DNA of 64,000 nt, taken from contig OY986439.1 in NCBI GenBank assembly GCA_963920525.1, forward strand, positions 36,683,819 to 36,747,818, written 5' to 3'. The position numbers and the translations under genes are program-made. The notes beneath the pieces are model-generated. The model ran no database searches. It was not told the DNA's origin and was given only the letters and a program-made list of their open reading frames with translations. Below, piece by piece: positions 55,841 through 64,000 of this stretch (the stretch's first letter is position 1; each line of letters begins with the position of its first letter). The DNA comes from Dichetophora obliterata. Lineage: Eukaryota; Arthropoda; Insecta; Diptera; Sciomyzidae.

Positions 55841-57322
55841 TAGGGAAGTCAATCCCGGGATCCCGGACAGTTAAAGCCTCTTTAAATCCCGGGATTGCCT
55901 TTCCTTGATACCGGGATTATCAAATAAAAAAATTTATACTACAAATATTCGTGTCGTTTTAATTTAAGTTGATAAGAATATAGAACGAGAAAAAATTTTT
56001 ATTTGGGGCTGAAAAATATTGTAGAGACGATGAGTGTGAATCACTGGAGCAAAGACTTTGCAGAACCTGCAACATCGGGAAGTCAGCTAAGTATTTTAAA
56101 ATTGTCAGATATTCTGACTAAGGGAATGAATTTGTCTTGTGGTGGCGGCAATCGTAGTCGAAGCTTAAAGATTCCTTACGATTATCGTACAACTATTTCT
56201 CCAACTAGCTTAGAATCAGAATGGTGCTCTCATTAGCGGTTTATATTTGTAATAATATCCGAACAAACCTCTCTAAAAAACTAGACGCTTATAACGTTAA
56301 AAATAATTAAAAATACAAAATTTAATTTTGAAAGGTCTTTGCTAACCTTAATTTTCCTTAACACAATAAGTGTGTTTCCGTAAGCTTTGTCGAGTAAAAT
56401 ACGAGTAAAGTACAAGCTGAGAGAGTGAAATTAACTTTTAATAATATTATTCAACATTTAATATGTTATGTAACAATTTGTAAGTTTATTTTTCACTGCA
56501 CAAAATTTTTTTTGTTATATTCGTTATTGTTTCCAGAATAAGCATACTTGTTTTTAAGTCGATATTAAGAAAATAAGAGAAGTTATAACGGTTTTCGTTA
56601 GCCTATGTCTAAACTTCCTTCAGCGAACTACTAGTTTTTTTAAACAGTTCGATAGATAAATCGAAATCTATTGCTTCAAATTCAATCTTTTGTTCGGAAT
56701 TTTGTACTTTAAGCATCCCCGCTAAATTCAAGTACCTATTTTTTTGTTTTTTTCTAGACAAAAAGTGCGCGAAATCTACCTTTTTAAAAAAAATTTTACT
56801 GCAACTTTTACCAAAATTTTTAAAAAACCCCCAGGATTCGTGCGTATGGAGATGCCGAATTAATGATCGATACTTTAAAATGACATTTATTTGATTTGTT
56901 TTTTTTAGATACATCGGAAAGGGCATACCCATCGAACCGTTTTGGATGTCTTTTTTTCAATGTCATTTTCAGCGCCCTCTATAAAAAAGCCTAAAAATTG
57001 TTTAAAACAATTTTTTATAAGGTATTTTTTATGTACAATAACCTGTATAAATTAAAAAGAATAATAACTTCTTGTATCTAAAAAAAATTTGGAAAAAACT
57101 GATTTTTTTTCTTGTTACACGTATATTATTCCTTCATAAAATTTTGCTAGTCATTAATATTATTTAAGTTTTTTGTTTATTAACAATTTGTTTTATTTTG
57201 TTGCTTTAAATCACTTACTTCTAAAACTTTTCAATCCCGAACTAATCCCGGGATCACGGGCTTGAGATTTTCAATCCCGATAATCCCGGGATCAAGCAAA
57301 GCTTCCGGGATTGGACTCCCTA
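55841..57322 (+). mobile_element. hAT element remnant (CCCGGGAT-rich ends)
   Basis: TAGGGAAGTCAATCCCGGGA and the inverse end GGGATTGGACTCCCTA are flanked by a perfect 8-bp duplication CTTCATAG (55833-55840, 57323-57330). Subterminal ATCCCGGGAT clusters match those of the hAT at 14985-16117, so both belong to related families. A short transposase remnant lies near the left side. Confidence 0.9.
56003..56330 (+). pseudogene. hAT transposase C-terminal remnant
   Basis: An open frame from about 56003 ends TTISPTSLESEWCSH at 56236. The block TSLESE aligns with the hAT (S/T)SxxSER signature. A one-base shift continues the usual motif as VLSLAVYICNNIRTNLSKKL in another frame. So the dimerisation region survives with a frameshift; the catalytic core is absent. 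The first 45 residues are not recognised. Confidence 0.6.
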
Positions 57323-57399
57323 CTTCATAGTTAAAAAAATTATTGAAAATGGACAAATTATACGCTCGATTAATCGAACACCGTTAGGAAATGGGTTAA

Positions 57400-57860
57400 G
57401 TATGAATTTTGTAAAAATCGAATGAAAACCACGACTACCTCCCACACAAAGTGACTATCAAATCAGTAAAATCTCCATAAATTCAACAAAAATTAGTACA
57501 ATGGCTTCAAATTTTGCAAATTAGTTTAAATCTTGACTATGCACCCGACGTTGGAAATCGTCGATGTTTGAAAAAACTCAAAATTCCGTCCACCTCCCAT
57601 GCAAACTGACGTCAACCTTTATAAATTAAAAAAATTAATGTATAAACTTGCTATTGTGCACATTAGCTTTAATAAATAGAAAGGACTCTGAGTTTCAAAT
57701 GTGAAATATTTGGGTTAAAACCACGCCTGAAAAAAGTGACGTCACCAAAATAATACAACACTCAAGACTTCGAATAAACTAAAATACGGCAGTGGGGGTA
57801 TTTTAACTTCGGTCCAGTCGAAGATATTTCCTCACTAGTTTTTTGACATTATTGGTGTTG
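57400..57860. repeat. Dispersed CCTCCCATA-family repeat, 3' side
   Basis: Contains ACCACGACTACCTCCCACAC, CCACCTCCCATGCAAACTGA and CCACGCCTG...AAAGTGACGTCACC. It ends TATTTTAACTTCGGTCCAGT followed by CGAAGATATTTCC, matching the end of the copy at 21680-22230. It is the continuation of 52155-52469. Confidence 0.6.
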
Positions 57861-58645
57861 ATGTTTGTGTCAGTATTGTTAAGGTATTTTTTGTAATGAA
57901 AGATTATATATAATATATTAATTTTTTTTTTAATAATTTGTAATCATATTTCGTAATTGCTCTCTTTAGTATACGTTTGAACATATCACTATTGCTCAAT
58001 TCTCTCTTTGATCACAGAATGGAATTGCACTGAATTTATATTGCAGAAATAATATTTTATATGACGTATTTTTTACTCTGACTTACAGATTAACTTTGGA
58101 AAGCCTTACTATAATATGAATCGTCATGTCATGATCTGTTTTTTTTTTTCATTCATGCAAGTATTTTTTTTGTCTTATGTCTTGATGTTTATTGCATCAT
58201 TGTTTACAGTGATTTGCAGTCAGCACTCGAGTGCGGCTTCATGTTGCTGTTCCACATTTGGCAACAACTTGTGCGATTTTTCTTCATAATTTTAAGTTTC
58301 TAGATTTCTACCAACAGCCTTTTATGGTCTCAATGGAATGGACGCTGTTGTGTTGGTTGGTTTTATGAATCTATTTAATTCTCTCTAGTTTCATTTTTAA
58401 CATTTTTTTTTCTTCTACTTCTGTTTTCTGTTGAGCTTGTTTGTTTCACTTTAATATCGAGTTCAAAATCCATTCATGTGTTACAAATGTAAGCTGATCA
58501 CATAGCGTCTCAAAATTGTCAGTCAGCACTATAATAAAAGAGTGGCAGAAAAAAGCTTCACTGTAGGTTGCTAAAGTAGCTTAAACTGGATGTATTAAAC
58601 AAAAGAAAAAAATGTATGTTTGACCGAGACTTTTACTGTCCGTTG
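57861..58645. other. Unmatched block
   Basis: No gene or bounded repeat. Poly-T runs near 57925 and 58140. Confidence 0.4.
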
Positions 58646-58648
58646 AAC

Positions 58649-58955
58649 CACATAGACAGCAAACCAGAAAACGATAGTTAATTTAAGCGATATAGTTTCG
58701 ATATTGAAACGATATCTACTTTAAAAAAACTCTATACTATTTTCTCTACTTCAAATACTTTCCCATTCTTATATTTTAAAAATACTGTAAGTGCAAAAAA
58801 AAATTCCAACGATTTCTGGTGAGTCTAAAAAATGTTCTTCAATCTCGATATCGTTAACGATTGATCGTTTTTGTAACGAAAACCTTCCTTTTTCGATATC
58901 GTTTTGACAAGCGTTAACGATACATTTATCTTTACGATATAATTTGGTTTACTGG
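58649..58955. repeat. Possible MITE rich in CGATAT motifs
   Basis: CAGCAAACCAGAAAACGAT at the left and ATATAATTTGGTTTACTG at the right form weak inverted ends. The interior has repeated AACGATA, CGATATCG and ATCGTT motifs in both orientations. No target duplication is clear, so this is a low-confidence call. Confidence 0.3.
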
Positions 58956-59604
58956 GTTGTAATGAAATAATTGATACCTGTTCAGTTTAACTTATTATTT
59001 TAAGAAATTTTTAAAAGACTTAAGATGGAATCAAGAAATTCTTGGTTTGGTTTAAGATTGTGCCTGTTTAAGCGTTAGAAGTGTAACTTACTGACAAAAA
59101 AACAACATTTAATTAACTCAACGGAATGAAAAGTGTGAATTTAAAAGTGGGCTAGAGTTAGAGCTGACTTGACTAACGTTGACTTTCGAGCTTTGAGTTG
59201 GCGTTGGAGTTAGAGTTAAAGCTAGAGTTCTTTTTTTTTTGTTTTGTTTAGTTTGATTAAGTTTTAATTTATGTTAAAGACTATGTCTACGCAGAGAGTT
59301 AAGTTTGAGTTAAAAGCAGGTACAAAGCTGCGTTTTGCCGTTGAATGAAAAATAATTACGTTTTGCGGAATTTTCCGGAAACTAAAAACTGTTTCAAATA
59401 CTTTAATTTTAATAACCTCTAATTAGACCAGAAATAGGTTCAAACGAGTAGGTTCCACCCGATTTGGTAGCCGGACTGGGCCCGAAAATGGGTTAAACGC
59501 ATGAAAATATTGTATGTACGGAACATCGAGCATTTGTTCGGTATTAGCAAAAAGAGTGTTCTTATAGATTTAGAAATAAGCAAATGTGAAATATTAGTAT
59601 GATA
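58956..59604. other. Unassigned DNA with a lone piggyBac-like end
   Basis: No gene. GAGTTAGAGTTAAAGCTAGA-type repeats occur near 59150-59240. Near 59455-59495, CACCCGATTTGGTAGCCGG...GGGCCCGAAAATGGGTTAA mirrors the left end of element A (52470-52510), a likely stranded or diverged end of the same family. Confidence 0.45.
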
Positions 59605-60142
59605 TACAGTATCGAACTAAATTTGCAACTCCATACGAAAATAAGAATTTTGCAAAAAATATAAATTCTTTTCAAAGTGTATTAAAATTAAAAATGACTC
59701 CAAATAAAAATAAAGAATATTATTTATGACTTTAATAGCGGACTTTCCCAAAAAAAAATTTCACAAAAATATAAAGTCGTCAATTTCGCGAATTATATCT
59801 CGATATTATAATACTAAAAAAATTGATGTGGAGCACCATGGAGGCCATCCTCGTAAAACAACCTGAAGAGTTTTCAACTTACTAGCGAGACATTTAAAGA
59901 AAAAACCGTTTACATCTGCTGCAAAACTTGTCGAAGAGTACCAGTTGCCAATTTCTTCAAGAATTGTGCTTCGTCGCCTGGTTGATGCTGACTTACCTTA
60001 CTGTCGCCCAGCCATAAAACCTTCGTTATCAAAGCGGAATCAATGAAAACCTGTACAATTTTTACAGTGATGGTATGAAAAGAGGTATGCGACCCAGCGG
60101 AAAAAGTCTTTAAGGACCGTACTGCTTCAAAACTGTCAAGTA

Positions 60143-61428
60143 TTGGGGGTTGGAATTAGTTTTAAAGGTTTTCTAAGAGATGGCGTAACTATCAATAGAT
60201 CACATCGGGCACACCTGTGACTATATTCATTTCAAAGCACATTGTCTAAGCTTCATTTTTCAGTATGTGTCATTCCACTGAAGTGTAAACAACATATATT
60301 TTTTCTCTGTGAACATGTCGACTTTCGTTCCAACAAAACGCAATTTGCGGGAAGGTTTACTTTTGTGCTTCCATTTGAAGAAAAAAGCGGTTGAAGCACA
60401 ACGCACGCTTACTGAGGCTTACGGGGACTATGCTCCATCGATTTCTACTTGTGAGTACTGGTTCCGTCGGTTTAAAAGTGGTGATTTTGATACGGAAGAC
60501 AAAGAGCGCCCGGGCCAGCCGAAAAAGTTTGAAGATGAGGAATTGGAGGCTTTGCTCGATGAAGACCCGTGTCAAACCCTTCAAGAATTGTCAGAATCAT
60601 TGGGAGTCGACTTATCAACGGTCGGCAAACGCTTGAAGGCCATGGGAATGATTCAAAAGCAAGGAAATTGGGTGCCGTACCAGTTGAAGCCGAGAGACGT
60701 TGAACGGCGATTTTGCATGTGCGAACAACTGCTTCAACGGCATAAAAGGAAGAGTTTTTTGCATCGTATTGTCACTGGCGATGAAAAGTGGATCCATTAC
60801 GATAATCCTAAGCGAAAAAAATCGTGGGGACCACCCGGCTATGCATCAATATCGAGGGCCAAGCCGAATATTCATGGCGCCAAGCTTATGCTGTGTATTT
60901 GGTGGGATCAGAAGGGTGTCGTGTACTATGAGCTGCTAAAACCTAACGAAACCATCACTGGGGAACGCTACCAACAACAATTGATGCAATTGAGCCGAGC
61001 ATTAAAGGTTAAACGGCCGGAATATGCCAAAAGACACGACAAAGTGGTTTTTCAACATGACAACGCACGGCCACATGTTGCAAGAACCGTCAAGGAAACG
61101 TTGGAGGCGCTGAATTGGGATGTGCTACCCCACCCGCCTTATAGCCCAGACATAGCCCCTTCCGACTACCACCTATTCAGATCGATGACGCATGGCTTGG
61201 CTGAGCAGCGCTTCACTTCTTACGAGGATACCAAAAAATGGGTCGATTCGTGGATTGCCTCAAAAGACGAATCGTTCTTCCGGCGCGGAATCCATATGCT
61301 GCCAGAAAGATGGGAAAATGTTGTAGCTAACGATGGACAATACTTTGAATAATATACATTGTACCGTTGATTCTAAATAAATGCTCAAAAACCGAAAAAA
61401 AACCTTTAAAATTAATTCCAACCCCCAA
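60143..61428 (+). mobile_element. Full-length mauritiana-type mariner, apparently intact
   Basis: The 1286-bp element is flanked by TA (60141-60142, 61429-61430). Terminal repeats TTGGGGGTTGGAATTAGTTT and its inverse differ at one position over about 30 bp. The size equals that of Mos1 from Drosophila mauritiana, known from the family. A single uninterrupted transposase gene fills it. High end identity and an intact ORF suggest a recent insertion. Confidence 0.95.
60315..61352 (+). CDS. mariner transposase, DD34D, intact
   Basis: Cut-and-paste transposase of the mariner family, 345 residues, the same length as Mos1. The start is the ATG of MSTFVPTKRN. A GTG two codons upstream also lies in frame, but the ATG gives the family's usual N-terminus. 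Two helix-turn-helix regions occupy roughly residues 1-110, including STCEYWFRRFKSGDFD. The linker motif WVPYQL is at 119-124 (WVPHEL in most relatives). Catalytic aspartates are D156 (TGDEKW), D249 (FQHDNARPH) and D284 (YSPDIAPSDYH), the same positions as in Mos1, with 34 residues between the last two. No stop, frameshift or missing key residue is visible. It ends ANDGQYFE, TAA. The CDS starts 172 bp from the left end and stops 76 bp from the right end. Whether it is active cannot be told from sequence. Confidence 0.95.
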   Translation: MSTFVPTKRNLREGLLLCFHLKKKAVEAQRTLTEAYGDYAPSISTCEYWFRRFKSGDFDTEDKERPGQPKKFEDEELEALLDEDPCQTLQELSESLGVDLSTVGKRLKAMGMIQKQGNWVPYQLKPRDVERRFCMCEQLLQRHKRKSFLHRIVTGDEKWIHYDNPKRKKSWGPPGYASISRAKPNIHGAKLMLCIWWDQKGVVYYELLKPNETITGERYQQQLMQLSRALKVKRPEYAKRHDKVVFQHDNARPHVARTVKETLEALNWDVLPHPPYSPDIAPSDYHLFRSMTHGLAEQRFTSYEDTKKWVDSWIASKDESFFRRGIHMLPERWENVVANDGQYFE

Positions 61429-61740
61429 TATGATGGTGGGCATTTTATGGCCTTTTCGAATGCAGGAGTAGGCCCAATTTACCGCATTGACGGCATTATG
61501 GATAAAAATGCATACAAAATCATATTGGAGACCGTGATGATTCCATTTGCTGAATGGGAAATGCCGTTGCGCTGGACGTTCCAGCAAAACAATGATCCCA
61601 AATACAAAACAAAAGTCGTTTAACGACAATGGGATTAATGCTATGTAGTGCAATTCCCAAACCTTAACCCCATTGAAAACCTTTGGGAGATAGTAAATCC
61701 CAGAATCAATTGTGAAAATGTGAAAAATTCAATAGATGTC

Positions 61741-62430
61741 TTTTAACGAATTCAAAAGAAAAGTATTTTATGTTAAAAATCTCAGTTTTATAACGTATAA
61801 AAACCAGAGGTTAAGACTTTTATGACTTTTGTCCAATAAGCCTCTGAAATAAGAGTCTTAAAAACTTTTATTTTATCGTCGTTGCGCGTGCAATTCCACG
61901 TATATTACAAAAAGGCCAAAATTAATTTAATTTTTATTTTGATCATATATGATTGATTCATTCATTTTCATTTTTAATCAAATGCATATGAGCATTTACA
62001 CAGAAAAGTCAACCGTGACTAAAAATTTAAACTTAAACGTATTATTAACGTATATATGATATTAAATAAGAGAAAAATTTAAATTTTATTAATATAAGCA
62101 ATTTCTACATAAATTCATTAACCATGATGATTAACTCGTCCGCACTGTTTCACAAATGTAGTTTTCGCAAATGTTTAGTAAATGTTTCGTAAGCTTTTTG
62201 TTTTAGTTAAAATGGAAGGCATTGGCTAAAGATAATGAAATAATGGTTGAAGCAGAGAATGGAAAAGATATTAAATTTGTTTTTTAATTACTAAATTACA
62301 TAATTACTTAACTACTTAATTATTTAAGGGGAGGCCCTAGTAGAAATCGATGGAAAATTTTTGTTTTTGTTTTTTGCCTTATTTTCATATTTGAAATATG
62401 TAGTCAAAAGGATATTTCAAAAGGATAAAA
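61741..62430. other. Unassigned A+T-rich DNA
   Basis: No gene. ACTAAATTACATAATTACTTAACTAC-like simple sequence lies near 62290-62320. Confidence 0.4.
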
Positions 62431-63010
62431 TCAACATAGTAAATAACTTTAGATAATATTGTAAATAAGTCTTTTAGAAAAAAATTTTATAAAAATAATT
62501 TCAAAAGTCTTTGAAGACTTTTATTTAAAAAAGTTAATTTTAAGAGCCTTTTGAGACTTTTATTTTATAAAAGTCTTTTTAAAAGTCTTTTTAAAAAGTA
62601 TTGTAAAAAGTATATAAAAAGTAAAAAACTATTTATTTGTTCAATAGGAATCTTTCCAATAGTCGACAAGATTAACAAAATCAATCGGTGGAATAAATTG
62701 GTTGCTGAAACCGATTCATAAATAAACATATTTTGAATTTTTACGCAGTTTTTTATTGTTTTTTTATTTTTATTAAGATAAATAAAAGTCTCGAAAGGCT
62801 CTTAAAAATAACTTTTAAAAAGAAAAGTCTTTAAATACGTATAAAAATTTTTTCGGAAAATAAAAGTCTTTGGAGACTCTTAAATTTTAGTTTTAGGCTT
62901 AAGAGTTAAAAGTGAGGGAAATTTTCTAATTTTAAAAGTAAAAGTTAACTCTTAACTTATATTTTTATAAATAAAAGTTAAAAGAAATTTTTAACTTTTT
63001 TAATTAAATA
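62431..63010. repeat. AAAAGTCTTT low-complexity tract
   Basis: AAAAGTCTTT, AAAAGTCTCGAAAG and TTAAAAGT variants recur irregularly in both orientations. Segments such as AAGAGCCTTTTGAGACTTTT (about 62540) are mirrored near 62785-62810. No coding capacity. Confidence 0.55.
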
Positions 63011-63690
63011 AAAAATTAACAGTCAGACTTAATTTAAAAAATTAAATTTTTACAAGTAATTTTCAGACTCTGATTAAAACATATTTGTTACTTTTAAAAT
63101 TAAATAAACGTTATTTTTCAAAAGCATTTGTAGTTTTTTAGGATTTTTTCCAAAGGGTTTCACAGTTGCAAATGTTTTGTCCGAAACTGTATATAATGCT
63201 TGGTTTTCACTATGTCATTTTTATGACAACACAAAAGTTTATCACCTGAAATATCACCTTAATAAAACTCTAGAAAATGTTCTGCATAGCTCCATTTAAT
63301 AATTAAATTGTTTTTAATTCTCCAAGATTGCCAAAGTTAGAAAAAATGTCAACATGTTGTTATTTTCAATTTGATTGACAAGAACTGCACTGAAAATGAC
63401 TTGAACTGACAAGAACTGACCACGTGAAAACCAAGCATTCCCAGCAAAAAAGTGCTACAAAAAGAAGCTAAAGTGGAAGGGAAAGTTTTGAATTCCATCC
63501 CTTCCACTTTCATACCCAGAAGGCATTCTTTTAACATGTGCATGTCATTGGGAGGAATGCTTTCCTTAGTCTTCTATAGAAATGCTCCCAGAATTTTTTC
63601 ATTGGAAGATTTCTTTGAGCTCTTCAATGAAAGGATTCAAGTATTGTTTTCCAGCAGAACTTTAAGAAGGCATTCCATGGAATGGAGTAG
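63011..63690. other. Unassigned DNA with a small hairpin
   Basis: No gene. AAGTGGAAGGGA...TTGAATTC...TCCCTTCCACTTT at about 63470-63510 forms a short hairpin. The repeat GAACTGACAAGAACTGAC is near 63400. Confidence 0.45.
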
Positions 63691-63912
63691 TATTTGTGGT
63701 TAGGGGGGGGGGGGGGGTTAAGAAAATCTCACGGAAAATATATCTTTTCCCGATATTCTCGCGATTTTAGTGTTAGAAATGAGAAGTGGTTGAGTTTTGT
63801 AGGGGGTTTCAAAAATCCCACGAAAATATCCCTTTTCCCGAATTTCAAAGCATTTGGATTGCAAAGTGGTTGGGATTTATTGGGGCTTAAAAATCCCTCG
63901 GAAAATATCTAA
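63691..63912. repeat. Two-to-three-copy repeat of about 95 bp with poly-G
   Basis: AAAAATCCCACGAAAATATC and CCTTTTCCCGA recur with GAAGTGGTTGAG/CAAAGTGGTTGGG, at spacings of about 90-95 bp. A G-run lies at 63704-63717. The tract continues to near the window edge. Confidence 0.55.
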
Positions 63913-64000
63913 AACATATATCATAGTTAAATATATTTTTTTTTTACTTTAATTGAATTTAAATGCTATTTAAATGTCTTCCAGAAGTATTTTATGTGAA

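Larger units (their letters stand above)
52905..57395. mobile_element. piggyBac-like element B, interrupted by later insertions
   Basis: CCCATTTTCTGCCGCGC at the left and AGGAAATGGG at the right are flanked by TTAA (52901-52904, 57396-57399). The left end lies only 8 bp from the TTAA of element A. Within it are a 340-bp palindrome (53363-53702) and two hAT elements (53848-55798, 55841-57322). Removing these leaves about 0.7 kb, again a MITE-sized element. The pairing of these two ends is inferred from sequence and the TTAA copies. Confidence 0.55.
59830..61710 (+). pseudogene. Tc1-family transposase relic in two parts
   Basis: Left part: HGGHPRKTT, a stop, then LLARHLKKKPFTSAAKLVEE and ISSRIVLRRLVDADLPYCRP (helix-turn-helix and linker region) to about 60047, followed by poorly conserved sequence ending KTVK at 60142. 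Right part (from 61429): YDGGHFMAFSNAGVGPIYRI, KIILETVMIPFAEWEMPLRW, FQQNNDPKYKTKVV, a stop, then FPNLNPIENLW, the block holding the third catalytic acid. The first catalytic segment is missing and stops are frequent. Removal of the mariner and one TA restores TVKYDGG, the usual TVKxGGG motif. Confidence 0.78.
59607..61740 (+). mobile_element. Decayed Tc1-like element split by a mariner
   Basis: Left end CAGTATCGAACTAAATTTGC follows TA (59605-59606). Transposase fragments lie on both sides of the mariner at 60143-61428 and join in register across it. The right inverted end could not be found before about 61740, so the right limit is approximate. Confidence 0.7.

Noticed and set aside
1..64000. 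Naming the species
   Set aside because: The transposon set fits higher flies, but no host gene is present to identify a species.

Overview
This window looks like non-genic DNA from a large, A+T-rich insect genome, most likely a higher fly (Diptera). That assignment is an inference. It rests on the transposon set (mauritiana-type mariner, Tc1 elements with IR/DR ends, many hAT elements, PIF/Harbinger and piggyBac-like MITEs, an RTE-like LINE, a foldback element), on the short introns inside the hAT transposase gene, and on the texture of the unmatched DNA. I found no convincing host exon, rRNA, real tRNA gene or prokaryotic feature. Every recognisable coding sequence belongs to a transposable element (TE).

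Layout. 0-10 kb: PIF/Harbinger derivative (628-1604), TA-flanked MITE carrying a tRNA-derived SINE head (3077-3724), solo foldback monomer (about 4198-4452), near-intact Tc1 (6167-7808), compound inverted-repeat MITE (8505-9155) and a further TIR element (9175-9944). 10-14 kb: mostly unmatched DNA. 14-22 kb: 60-bp LINE relic with an 11-bp target duplication, hAT MITE (14985-16117) next to a 22-bp minisatellite, a 141-bp tandem array, an internally deleted mariner (18875-19860) and a hAT remnant (20358-21440). 22-25 kb: unmatched DNA. 25-31 kb: a nearly complete but mutated hAT (25127-28245), and a hAT (28920-31023) hosting two later MITEs. 32-33 kb: RNase H-bearing LINE relic and a CCATTA microsatellite. 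36.5-40.7 kb: palindromic ATTAC-type arrays on both sides of a second Harbinger copy (37384-38290) and a 1.85-kb foldback element (38321-40170). 41-43 kb: hAT MITE. 45-48 kb: RTE-like LINE with endonuclease and reverse transcriptase. 48-52 kb: several MITEs. 52.5-57.4 kb: two adjacent piggyBac-like elements with TTAA ends, the second hosting a 340-bp palindrome and two hAT elements. 59.6-61.7 kb: a decayed Tc1 split by a full-length mariner (60143-61428) with an uninterrupted 345-codon transposase.

The most notable features are: (1) the mariner at 60143-61428, which has the length and catalytic residues of Mos1 and nearly identical ends, and sits in the conserved TVK..GG stretch of the Tc1 transposase; (2) two Harbinger copies that share a short ORF without indels behind a splice acceptor-like site; (3) the foldback element set between palindromic arrays; (4) insertion stacks that can be ordered in time from target-site duplications. 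Seven hAT elements have 8-bp target duplications visible at both ends, four of them perfect. I saw no previously undescribed multigene system. The novelty is in element structure and nesting.
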